Shown in pieces: positions 9,669-18,649 of a stretch of 64,000 bases of DNA. The translations under genes were made by a program, and so were the position numbers. Position 1 is the first letter of the stretch. Each line of letters opens with the position of its first letter. This DNA comes from Burkholderiaceae bacterium. GTDB taxonomy: Bacteria; Pseudomonadota; Gammaproteobacteria; Burkholderiales; Burkholderiaceae_C. The notes beneath the pieces are model-generated. The model saw only the letters and a program-made list of their open reading frames with translations, had not been told where the DNA came from and did not search any database. The stretch spans positions 1 through 64,000 of the forward strand of contig JAFALA010000032.1 in assembly GCA_019234815.1 (NCBI GenBank). The letters run 5' to 3'.

Positions 9669-12600
9669 ATGTGGATTGTTCGAATAGCCTTACAGAGGCC
9701 CTACACCTTCATCGTGATGGCCATCATGATCCTGCTGGCCACGCCGCTGGCGGTGATGCGCACCCCGGTGGACGTGCTGCCCGAAATCGATATTCCCGTG
9801 ATCAGCGTGATCTGGAACTACACCGGATTGTCGCCCCAGCAAATCGGCGACCGCATCTCGCAGGTTCACGAGCGTGTGCTGACCACCACGGTCAACGACA
9901 TCGAGCACATCGAGTCGCAATCGCTGACCGGGATCGCCGTCATCAAGATCTACTTTCAGCCCAACGCCAACATCCAGACCGCCATCGCCCAGGTGGTGTC
10001 GGTCTCGCAGGCCGTGCTGCGTCAGATGCCGCCCGGCATCACGCCGCCGCTGATCATCAAGTACACCGCATCCAGCATTCCGGTGATCCAGGTCGGCCTC
10101 TCCAGCAAGACCATACCCGAACAGTCCATGTTCGACGCCGCAACCAATGTGCTGCGTCCGCAGTTGGTGACCATTCCCGGGGCAGCCATTCCCTATCCCT
10201 ACGGCGGCAAGCAGCGCGTCGTGTCGGTGGACATCGATCCCAAGGCCCTGCTGGCCAAGGGCCTGAGCTCCTCCGACGTCGTCAATGCCGTCAACACGCA
10301 AAACCTGACCCTGCCCTCCGGCACCGCCAAGATCGGCGACATCGAATACAGCGTCGACACCAACGCCTCGATCGCCTCCATCGCGGCGATGAACAAGATC
10401 CCGGTCAAGACCGTCAAGGGCTCGACCATCTACCTCGGCGAGGTGGCCCACGTGCGCGACGGCTTCACGCCGCAGACCAACGTGGTGCGCAAGGACGGCC
10501 AGCGCGGCATGCTGCTGTCGGTGTTGAAAAACGGCGGCGCCTCCACGCTGGACGTGGTGGACGGCATCAAGGCCAAGATGCCCTCGGTGCTGCCCACCCT
10601 GCCCGAGGGCCTGGACGTCAAGCTGCTGGCCGACCAGTCGGTGTTCGTCAAGACGGCCATCCAGGGCGTGATTCACGAGGCCCTGATCGCCGCCGTGCTG
10701 ACGGCCGTGATGCTGCTGCTGTTCCTGGGCAACTGGCGCACCACCTCCATCATTGCCATTTCCATTCCGCTGTCGATCTTCTGCTCGGTCGTGCTGCTGC
10801 ATGCCATCGGCGAGTCGATCAACATCATGACCCTGGGCGGCCTGGCGCTGGCGGTGGGCATCCTGGTGGACGACGCGACGGTGACCATCGAGAACATCGA
10901 GCGCCACCTTCACATGGGCTCCGAGCTCTACACAGCCATCCTTGACGGCGCCGGCGAAATCGCCGTGCCGGCGTTCGTGTCGACGCTGTGCATCTGCATC
11001 GTGTTCGTGCCCATGTTCTTCCTGCAGGGCGTGGCGCGCTACCTGTTCGTGCCCCTGGCGGAGGCGGTGGTGTTCGCCATGCTGGCGTCCTACCTGCTGT
11101 CGCGCACGCTGGTGCCGACCCTGGCGCTGATGCTGATGGGCCACCAGGGCCGCCGCGGCCGCATCGACCGTGTCATCGACGCCATCCACCAGGCCTTCAA
11201 CACGCGCTTCGAGAGGCTGCGCGCCGGCTACGTGCTGCTGCTGAGCCATCTGCTGACGCACCGGCGCAGTTTCGTGAGCGCCTTCCTGGGCTTTTGCGTG
11301 CTCTCGTGCGGGCTCTACGGACTGATGGGCCGCGACCTGTTCCCCAGCGTCGATACCGGGCAGATCAAGCTGCACATGCGCGCCCCGACAGGCACCCGCA
11401 TCGAGCGCACGGCGGTCCTGGCCGACCAGGTGGAAAGCGTCATCCGCGAGGTGATTCCAGCCACCGAGCTCGAAACCATCATCGACAACATCGGCCTGCC
11501 CTACAGCGGCATCAACCTGTCCTACAGCACCTCGGGCACCATCGGCACGCTGGACGCCGAGATCCTGATCTCCCTCAAGCCCGGGCACCAGCCCAGCGAG
11601 CACTACATCGAGGCGCTGCCGGAGCGCCTGAAGCAGCGCTTCCCCGAGCTGGAATTCTTCTTCCAGCCCGCCGACATCGTCACGCAGATCCTGAACTTCG
11701 GCACGCCGGCCTCCATCGACGTGCAGATCACCGGCGCGCGCTACGAAGACAACCAGCGCCTGGCCGGCGAGCTGGCCGCCAAGATCAACCAGATCGCAGG
11801 TGCCGCCGACGTGCATGTGCACCAGCGCCTGGACGGGCCCTCGCTGCAGCTCGACATGGACCGCACCCGCCTGCAGACGCTGGGCCTGAACCCCAACGAC
11901 GTGGCGCAGAACATCCTGCTGCCGCTCTCGGGCAGCGCGCAGACGGCGCCTTCGTTCTGGCTCAACCCCAGCAACCGCGTGGTCTACAACCTGACCGTGC
12001 AGGCGCCGCAGTACAAGATCAGCTCGCTCGACGAACTGCTGCAGCTGCCGGTCAAGGGCGCGGGCACTGCTTCGCCCGACAGCACGCCGCAGGTGCTGGG
12101 CAACCTGGTGTCGGTATCGCCGTCGCGCTCCTATGGCGTGATGTCGCGCTTCAACATCCAGCCCGTGATCAACATCTACGCCAACGTGCGCGGCCGTGAC
12201 CTGGGCTCGGTGGCCAAGGCCGTGCAGGCCATCATCGACGAGGCCCGGCCGGGCCTGCCCAAGGGCAGCCAGATCGCACTGCGCGGCCAGGTGCAGACCA
12301 TGCAGGCCTCCTACCTGGGCCTGGGCGTCGGCCTGCTCGGCGCCATCGTGCTGGTCTATCTGCTGATCGTGGTCAACTTCCAGTCCTGGCTGGACCCCTT
12401 CATCATCATCACCGCCCTGCCCGCGGCGCTGGCCGGCATCGCCTGGATGCTGGTCCTGACCAACACGGGCCTGAGCGTGCCGGCCCTGACCGGCGCCATC
12501 ATGACCATGGGCGTGGCCACGGCCAACAGCATTCTGGTGGTGTCGTTCGCGCGCCAGCGCATGAACGAGGGCCTGGCGCCGCTGGCGGCGGCGCTGGAAG

Positions 12601-12857
12601 CCGGCGCCACCCGCCTGCGCCCCGTGCTGATGACGGCGCTCGCCATGATCCTGGGCATGATCCCCATGGCCATAGGCCTCGGCGAAGGCGCTGAACAGAA
12701 TGCGCCGCTGGGCCGCGCCGTGATCGGCGGCCTGCTGTTCGCCACCTGCTCCACCGTGCTGTTCGTGCCGGTGGTGTTCGCCTCATTCCATCGTTGGCTG
12801 GCGCATCGAAACGCCCACAAACTCGCCGCCGCCAACCCCATTGCTTCGGACGCATGA
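9669..12857 (+). CDS. RND efflux transporter permease subunit (AcrB/MdtB superfamily)
   Basis: 1062 aa; 'GLALAVGILVDDATVTIENIERHL', 'MTALAMILGMIPMAIGLGEGAEQNAPLGRAVIGGL'. Confidence 0.95.
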   Translation: MWIVRIALQRPYTFIVMAIMILLATPLAVMRTPVDVLPEIDIPVISVIWNYTGLSPQQIGDRISQVHERVLTTTVNDIEHIESQSLTGIAVIKIYFQPNANIQTAIAQVVSVSQAVLRQMPPGITPPLIIKYTASSIPVIQVGLSSKTIPEQSMFDAATNVLRPQLVTIPGAAIPYPYGGKQRVVSVDIDPKALLAKGLSSSDVVNAVNTQNLTLPSGTAKIGDIEYSVDTNASIASIAAMNKIPVKTVKGSTIYLGEVAHVRDGFTPQTNVVRKDGQRGMLLSVLKNGGASTLDVVDGIKAKMPSVLPTLPEGLDVKLLADQSVFVKTAIQGVIHEALIAAVLTAVMLLLFLGNWRTTSIIAISIPLSIFCSVVLLHAIGESINIMTLGGLALAVGILVDDATVTIENIERHLHMGSELYTAILDGAGEIAVPAFVSTLCICIVFVPMFFLQGVARYLFVPLAEAVVFAMLASYLLSRTLVPTLALMLMGHQGRRGRIDRVIDAIHQAFNTRFERLRAGYVLLLSHLLTHRRSFVSAFLGFCVLSCGLYGLMGRDLFPSVDTGQIKLHMRAPTGTRIERTAVLADQVESVIREVIPATELETIIDNIGLPYSGINLSYSTSGTIGTLDAEILISLKPGHQPSEHYIEALPERLKQRFPELEFFFQPADIVTQILNFGTPASIDVQITGARYEDNQRLAGELAAKINQIAGAADVHVHQRLDGPSLQLDMDRTRLQTLGLNPNDVAQNILLPLSGSAQTAPSFWLNPSNRVVYNLTVQAPQYKISSLDELLQLPVKGAGTASPDSTPQVLGNLVSVSPSRSYGVMSRFNIQPVINIYANVRGRDLGSVAKAVQAIIDEARPGLPKGSQIALRGQVQTMQASYLGLGVGLLGAIVLVYLLIVVNFQSWLDPFIIITALPAALAGIAWMLVLTNTGLSVPALTGAIMTMGVATANSILVVSFARQRMNEGLAPLAAALEAGATRLRPVLMTALAMILGMIPMAIGLGEGAEQNAPLGRAVIGGLLFATCSTVLFVPVVFASFHRWLAHRNAHKLAAANPIASDA

Positions 12858-14047
12858 CCATGACACACGAACGCCACACCCAGCAGGGCCTGCCTGAAAT
12901 GAAGCTGCACGACGACCAGCAGCACCTCCATCGCGAGCGCGTGGTCAAACACACGCGCCGGATCGCCTTTGTCATCGCTGCCCTGCTCCTGGGCGGCCTG
13001 GCGCGCACCTTGTATGCGCGCTGGGATGAATCCAAGCAACTGGAAGCGCGCGTGCACGAAAACGCCGTGCTCCACGTCCGAACCGTTCATCCGGGCCATG
13101 CAGGCGACGATGGCAAGGTTTCGCTGCCCGGCACGCTGCAGGGTCAGATCGAAGCGCAGATCTATGCGCGCGCCGCCGGCTACGTGAGCCACTGGTACAA
13201 GAACATTGGCGCCCAGGTCAAACGCGGCGAGGTGCTGGCCACGCTGGACATCCCGGAAGTGCAGCGCCAGGTTGACGAAGCAGCCGCGAACTACGAACTG
13301 GCCAAGACGGCGTTTGAACGCTGGAAGCGCCTGCGCGCGGACGACGCCGTTTCGCAGCAGGAACTCGACGAGAAGCAAGGTGCCTACAAGCAGGCCGAAG
13401 CCGTGCTGCGCCGCCTGCGCGAGCAACTCTCGTACGGCCAGGTGCTGGCACCGTTCGACGGCATCGTGACGAAGCGCAATGTCGACGTCGGCGATCTGGT
13501 CAACGCTGGCAATGGCGGCGCGGCCCAGGTGCTGTTCAGCATGGCCCAGAGCGACAAGCTGCACGTGTACTTCTACGTCCCGCAAGACCTGGCACCGCTT
13601 GTGCACGTGGGCGACAGCGTGGACATTGCCCCGACCGATCATCCCGACCAGGTCGTGCAGGCCCGCGTGTCGCGCACGGCGGGCGCCATCGACATGGCCA
13701 CGCGCACCCTGCAGGTGGACGTCGATCTGGACAACAAGAGCACGCACTGGCTGCCCGGCAGCTATGTCGAGGCGGCATTCAAGCTCAACAACAGCCAGGG
13801 TCTGGCCCTCCCCACCAACACCCTGCTGTTCAACGCCAAGGGCGTCGAGGTGGCGGCCGTGGTCGACGGCAAGGTCAAGCGTCAACTGGTGGTGCTGGGC
13901 ACCGACCATGGCCGCACCGTCGACGTTCGCAGCGGCCTGACTGCGGCCACGGAGGTCATCATGAACCCGCCCGATTCGATTGCGGAGGGCCAAAGCGTCA
14001 GCGTCGAGAAACCCGAGGCCGCCGCATCTTCGGTGCGTGGGGAATGA
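12854..14047 (+). CDS. RND efflux periplasmic adaptor subunit (membrane fusion protein)
   Basis: 'GTLQGQIEAQIYARAAGYVSHWYKNIGAQVKRGEVLATLDIPEVQRQV' MFP lipoyl half-motif; ATGA overlap with upstream permease. Confidence 0.93.
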   Translation: MTMTHERHTQQGLPEMKLHDDQQHLHRERVVKHTRRIAFVIAALLLGGLARTLYARWDESKQLEARVHENAVLHVRTVHPGHAGDDGKVSLPGTLQGQIEAQIYARAAGYVSHWYKNIGAQVKRGEVLATLDIPEVQRQVDEAAANYELAKTAFERWKRLRADDAVSQQELDEKQGAYKQAEAVLRRLREQLSYGQVLAPFDGIVTKRNVDVGDLVNAGNGGAAQVLFSMAQSDKLHVYFYVPQDLAPLVHVGDSVDIAPTDHPDQVVQARVSRTAGAIDMATRTLQVDVDLDNKSTHWLPGSYVEAAFKLNNSQGLALPTNTLLFNAKGVEVAAVVDGKVKRQLVVLGTDHGRTVDVRSGLTAATEVIMNPPDSIAEGQSVSVEKPEAAASSVRGE

Positions 14048-15519
14048 AACTCGCCATGATCCGCACCTCCCCCATTTCCGTGCGTGCAGCCGCCAGCATG
14101 CTGATCCTGGGCCTGTGCTCGGCCTGTTCCACCGTGGGGCCGAACTATGAGCGGCCACAGCTGGAGCTGCCCGCCAACTGGAAAGCGCTACCGGCGGCGG
14201 ACGAGTCCCGCTGGCACATCGCCGCACCGGCTGACGCAGCGCCCAGGCATGACTGGTGGGTCGTCTATGGCGACCCGGTGCTGAACGACCTGATGGATCG
14301 CTGCGTGGCCCGCAACTACAGCCTGCAGGCCGCGCTGACGCGCCTGGACCTGGCCCAGGCGCAAATCGCGATTCGGGGTGCGGCAGGCACGCCCCAGGTG
14401 CAAGCCGGCGCCACGGCGCAGCGCAGCCGCATTTCGGCCGACCGCCCCTTGGCCAACTATGCCGTGCCCAACCAAAGCACGGTGCAGAACGACTTCAAGC
14501 CCAGCCTTTCGGTCAGCTACGAATTCGACTGGCTGGGCCGCATCCGCCGCGATGTCGAAGGCGCCCGCGCCAGCGCGGAACAGACGCAGGCCGACATCGA
14601 GAACCTCCGTCTGCTATTGACGGCGCAGCTGGCGTCGAGCTACTTTACGCTGCGCCAGGCCGACCAGGAACAGGAGGTGGTGCAGGCTAACCTTGTGCTT
14701 CAGCGCAAGGTGCTCGACCTTCAAGTCAAGCGGCACCAACTGGGGTCGGCCACGCAAGTCGACCTGGAGCAGCAGCAAGCGCTCATCACCTCGACGCAGG
14801 CGCAGCTGGACCTGCTCAAGGCGCAGCGCGCGCAGCAGGAAAACGCCATTGCCACCTTGACAGGCACGCCGGCCGCCGAATTCACCCTTTCGGCCAGCGA
14901 CCGCGTCACCGCCGTGCCCGCCCTGCCCGCCGGTCTGCCCAGCACCTTGCTGGAGCGCCGCCCCGACGTGGCCTCCGCCGAACGGGCCATGGCGGCGGCC
15001 AACGCTCAAATCGGCGTGAACCAGGCCGCGCGCTATCCCAACCTGATGCTGGCGCCGAATGTGGGCGGCTTTGAATCGAACACGCTCAGCCACTTGATCT
15101 CCACGCCGGCATTGATCTGGTCGCTCGGCATTGGCAGCTCCATGACGCTGTTCGACGGCGGGCGCATCGATGCGTCCGTCAATCAGGCCAAGGCGGCTTA
15201 TGCCGGCACCGTCGCCAGCTACCGTCAGACCGTGCTGGCGGCGGTCGAGGAGACGCAGACAGCCCTGAGCAATCTGCAGCAGATGGCGCAGGCGGTGCGC
15301 GATCAGGACGAATCCGTCCGTCATCAAGACCGTGCCTTCCAGATCGGCCTGCTGCGTTATCGCGAAGGCCTGGACAACACGCTTCAACTCGCCGTTTCAG
15401 AGCAAAACCTGTTGACTGCCCAACGCAGCCAAACGCAGTTGCACGGCACTCAGCTGCAGTATTCCGTCACGCTGATCAAGGCCCTGGGCGGCGGCTGGGC
15501 GGGGCTGCACCAGCCTTGA
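14044..15519 (+). CDS. RND outer-membrane factor lipoprotein (NodT/OprM family)
   Basis: 'LCSACSTVGPNYERP' lipobox and family start; 'LERRPDVASAERAMAAANAQIGVNQAARYP' OMF repeat motif; ATGA overlap. Confidence 0.95.
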   Translation: MKLAMIRTSPISVRAAASMLILGLCSACSTVGPNYERPQLELPANWKALPAADESRWHIAAPADAAPRHDWWVVYGDPVLNDLMDRCVARNYSLQAALTRLDLAQAQIAIRGAAGTPQVQAGATAQRSRISADRPLANYAVPNQSTVQNDFKPSLSVSYEFDWLGRIRRDVEGARASAEQTQADIENLRLLLTAQLASSYFTLRQADQEQEVVQANLVLQRKVLDLQVKRHQLGSATQVDLEQQQALITSTQAQLDLLKAQRAQQENAIATLTGTPAAEFTLSASDRVTAVPALPAGLPSTLLERRPDVASAERAMAAANAQIGVNQAARYPNLMLAPNVGGFESNTLSHLISTPALIWSLGIGSSMTLFDGGRIDASVNQAKAAYAGTVASYRQTVLAAVEETQTALSNLQQMAQAVRDQDESVRHQDRAFQIGLLRYREGLDNTLQLAVSEQNLLTAQRSQTQLHGTQLQYSVTLIKALGGGWAGLHQP

Positions 15520-15625
15520 CCCGCCAGGCCGATGGCCTCGCCCACCGGGCCTGAGGCCGCACCTGGCCGCATGGCACAATGTGGCCCGCGGCGCGCAGCC
15601 GCGCCGCACGGTCCGCCGGCATTTT

Positions 15626-15702
15626 CTGCCCGTAGCTCAACTGGATAGAGCAATTGCCTTCTAAGCAATAGGTCGGGGGTTCGAGTCCCTCCGGGCAGGC
15701 CA
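15626..15702 (+). tRNA. tRNA-Arg (anticodon TCT)
   Basis: Acceptor CTGCCCG/CGGGCAG, discriminator G, encoded CCA; anticodon arm ATTGC-CTTCTAA-GCAAT; T-loop GGTTCGAGTCC. Confidence 0.95.
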
Positions 15703-15707
15703 GCCTC

Positions 15708-16511
15708 TCAGCGCGGCGCGTCAGGGCCTGCCAGATGGCGGTTGACCAGCTTGCCGACCGTGTCGCCTTTCTCCAGCCGTTCAAGGCTGCTGTTCAAGGA
15801 CGCCAGCAGGGCCCTTGAGGCATCGCGCCCTTCCGGCACGCCAAGGTACAAGCGGCGCTCCGGCTCGCCTGGCAAGGGCTCCATGCCCAACTCCCCGGTT
15901 GAAATCTGATGCCCGAGCTTGGCATTCATCAAATAGAGGCCCGCAACTTCTTCGCGAGTGCCTACGGCGATGTCGCAGCGTCCCAGCTGCAATTTGGTCA
16001 CCATTTGACCGAAGCTCTTCGTGGTGCCCTGGTCGATCGCCTGCGCAGGGATGCCGAAAGATTCATACTGATGCCCGCCCATGCCGCAGACTTTCAGGCT
16101 CGACATCTGCGCCGCGCTCGTCAGGGTCAGTCCATTCGGATACACCGTGCGGGAATACAGGTACACCCCATGGGTCGAATAAAAGGGGCGAGAAAGAAGC
16201 AGATGGTGCGAGCGGGCTTCGTCTTCGCCGACATCAAGCACCATGGCGTAGCGGCCGCTCTGGGCGTCCAGCATGCAGCGGCCCCAAGGCACGAGTTCGA
16301 TGCGCAATTTCCAGCCCTGCTCGCGCGCGATCAGGCCCAGCAGGTCGATGGTCACGCCTGCGGCCCTGTTGTCCCGGTCGGACCCGGCCGGCATCGTGTA
16401 GACGAAAGGAGGCATTTCGGCCGAGTCCGCGCATGCGACCAGTTCGTCGGCGCGCGCCAGCGCAAAGCTGGTCAAGAGAACGAGGCCCAATGGCAATCTG
16501 AAGCATTCCAT
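15708..16511 (-). CDS. Periplasmic substrate-binding protein, SBP_bac_3-like (orphan)
   Basis: Signal peptide MECFRLPLGLVLLTSFALARA then 'DELVACADSAEMPPFVYTMPAG..AAGVTIDLLGLIAREQGWKLRIELVPWGRCMLDAQSGRYAMVLDV'; no ABC permease or ATPase adjacent. Confidence 0.82.
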   Translation of the reverse strand: MECFRLPLGLVLLTSFALARADELVACADSAEMPPFVYTMPAGSDRDNRAAGVTIDLLGLIAREQGWKLRIELVPWGRCMLDAQSGRYAMVLDVGEDEARSHHLLLSRPFYSTHGVYLYSRTVYPNGLTLTSAAQMSSLKVCGMGGHQYESFGIPAQAIDQGTTKSFGQMVTKLQLGRCDIAVGTREEVAGLYLMNAKLGHQISTGELGMEPLPGEPERRLYLGVPEGRDASRALLASLNSSLERLEKGDTVGKLVNRHLAGPDAPR

Positions 16512-16563
16512 GTGTCCAATGACCTTAACACGCGCGAGGCCACGGATCATTGCGGCCTTCCCC

Positions 16564-17724
16564 TCAGAAAGAACTCTGGATGGCGAAGGACATCAGCGTT
16601 GAATTGCCGAAGAAGTCGTACCTCGACTCATCCACCGAAATGTCGTACTGGGCCTTGAGCGCCACGTTCTTGTTCAGGTCGTAACGCAGGGCGAAGGTCT
16701 GGGTCCGGCGCCCTTCGATGGGCGACCCGATGTTGTTGAAGGTGGTGGTGTAGTGCGACAAGGTATACATCCCCGTCCACGCGCCTTGCTTGTAGCCCCC
16801 GCCGGCCAGGAAGTAGTTGTAGGTCGAGCCCGTCCCGGCCTGCTGGAATCGATTGAATTCGCTGCGGGCGATGAAATGGCTACCGTCATAGTTCAGCGAC
16901 AAGGCCCCGATGGACGTTCGGTCATTGTCGAGATTGACGGTGATGGTTCCGTCCGGATGGTGCGTCACCTGCTGGTCCTTGAACGTCATCAGCATGGCGC
17001 GAGCGCTCCAGACGCCGTCGCTGATCGTGACATAGCCGCCTGCAATGTCCCGCCACGCCTCGTCGGTGGGCTGCGTGTAGTAGATCTTCGTGTCGTAGGC
17101 ATCGTTGCGGGTGTTGAAGCTGCCCGCCCATGCGTTGGCGTCCAGGGTCCAGGATCCGCCGTCGATCGCCCCGCTGTATGCCAGGTTGGCGCCGTCGTAC
17201 GCGTAGATGGGCCAGCCGTAGACATCGGGGGCCGGACGCACCCAGGGATACGCCGTGCCGATGTAGAGGAAGTCGCTGTAGTAATAGAGCGGAATCCGCT
17301 TGCGGCCGACCTGGATGGTCCATTGATCATTCAAGGCATACGAAACGTACGCCCAGTCGACACTGGGACGGTAATTGTCGTTATGGGGTCGGGACAGCAC
17401 CTGCATCGTGCCCGACAGGCTGTCATTGACCCGCAAGCTGCCCTGCAATCCCACCAGCGATTCCTGGTCGGCCTGCCAGCCTTTGGACTGCTCGTAGACG
17501 CCCACATACTCCCAGTTCTGGATGGTGCAGGGGCAGCTCCATTGCTGGTAAGTGCCTTGCTTGCCGCTGAGTACCTTGGCGACCGTGAGATTGGCGAATC
17601 CCGACAGGGAGAACTGCATGCCGTCGTCATCCGCCTTTGCCGGCTGGGCTGTCATGAAAAGCGCGTGGGCAGTCAAGGCCGCCATCAGTCTTCGCGTGAG
17701 ATGCATATTCGGCCTCGGACTCAT
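16564..17724 (-). CDS. Outer-membrane porin-like beta-barrel protein
   Basis: Signal peptide (MHLTRRLMAALTAHALFMTAQPAKA) and alternating aromatic/polar beta-strands ending in SFAIQSSF (C-terminal Phe); 4-nt ATGA overlap with the 17721 stop of the upstream gene. Confidence 0.8.
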   Translation of the reverse strand: MSPRPNMHLTRRLMAALTAHALFMTAQPAKADDDGMQFSLSGFANLTVAKVLSGKQGTYQQWSCPCTIQNWEYVGVYEQSKGWQADQESLVGLQGSLRVNDSLSGTMQVLSRPHNDNYRPSVDWAYVSYALNDQWTIQVGRKRIPLYYYSDFLYIGTAYPWVRPAPDVYGWPIYAYDGANLAYSGAIDGGSWTLDANAWAGSFNTRNDAYDTKIYYTQPTDEAWRDIAGGYVTISDGVWSARAMLMTFKDQQVTHHPDGTITVNLDNDRTSIGALSLNYDGSHFIARSEFNRFQQAGTGSTYNYFLAGGGYKQGAWTGMYTLSHYTTTFNNIGSPIEGRRTQTFALRYDLNKNVALKAQYDISVDESRYDFFGNSTLMSFAIQSSF

Positions 17725-18185
17725 TTGACCTCGTACACGACCTTGACGCTGCCGTCGACGGCAGCGGCATCGATGTAGCCGATCAACGTGGGATTGCTTG
17801 ACACCAGCTTCTTGACGGCGGCGCTGTCCCCGTTCTCCTGCGGTGGCGAACCCTTGCCGGTAAAGATCATGCGAGACCAATACGCCCTGACCTGGGCCTC
17901 GCTCTTCTCGGTCACTTGCCCATAGAACTGCACATAGGCCGGACTGCCCTGCACCTGGTCCACGGGCACAGCCTTGTTGCCGCTGGGAAAGGTCTTGACC
18001 GCGCCAAGAAAGATCGCGGCGACCTGATCGTGATTCAGCTTGGGAGAGGGATTGGAGGCTGCGACGACCACGGCGAGCGGGCCGGCCGCAACGGCCCGGC
18101 AGCCCAGTGCCAACACCGCGCCCCACCACATGCGGCATCTGAGAACAGGCAACAAGGGTGGCCTCACAAAACCTCCGCACACCAT
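17721..18185 (-). CDS. PstS-like (phosphate ABC substrate-binding) small periplasmic protein, orphan
   Basis: 'VVVAASNPSPKLNHDQVAAIFLGAVKTFPSGNKAVPVDQ...AYWSRMIFTGKGSPPQENGDSAAVKKLVSSNPTLIGYID' matches the PBP_like_2/PstS-like family; exact start uncertain (ORF extends to 18266). Confidence 0.78.
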   Translation of the reverse strand: MVCGGFVRPPLLPVLRCRMWWGAVLALGCRAVAAGPLAVVVAASNPSPKLNHDQVAAIFLGAVKTFPSGNKAVPVDQVQGSPAYVQFYGQVTEKSEAQVRAYWSRMIFTGKGSPPQENGDSAAVKKLVSSNPTLIGYIDAAAVDGSVKVVYEVK

Positions 18186-18649
18186 GCCATGGACCGCAGG
18201 GGCAGCCAGCCGCCCGGCGCTACCACCCATAGCCCCCACCGCGAGCCGATGGAATGCTGTTTCCAAGGGGTGTAATTCGCGCCGGTTACAACAATGAGCG
18301 CCACCATCTACCTACTCATTCAGACAAATCCAGTTTGCCCACCTGGTTTTCATTTGACAAGCTGCGGTTTCTACGCATGAGAATTCAAACTTGCCCCCAT
18401 CAAAGTTGGACTATAGTCATGCCGGAATTCAAGACCCCTGCCAGCCGGATTTTCGATGCCGCCCAGGGCCTCTTGCCATGACATGCAACAGGTCTCGTAC
18501 CTTCTTCTCTCAGCCGGAAGGACTCATTCGCACTGCCGGAAGGCACGGCTCTTTTCTTGCCCATCGATTCGGGTCCCACGCGCGGATCGACATGCAAGCG
18601 TGTCTTCAAAACAAACCCCTGGCAGAGAGCAGATTGAGAGCGGTATTGA

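Noticed and set aside
9690-11822. 710-aa minus-strand ORF antisense to the RND permease
   Set aside because: Same artefact: Asp/His/Gln/Gly-rich shadow ORF opposite a well-supported RND permease.
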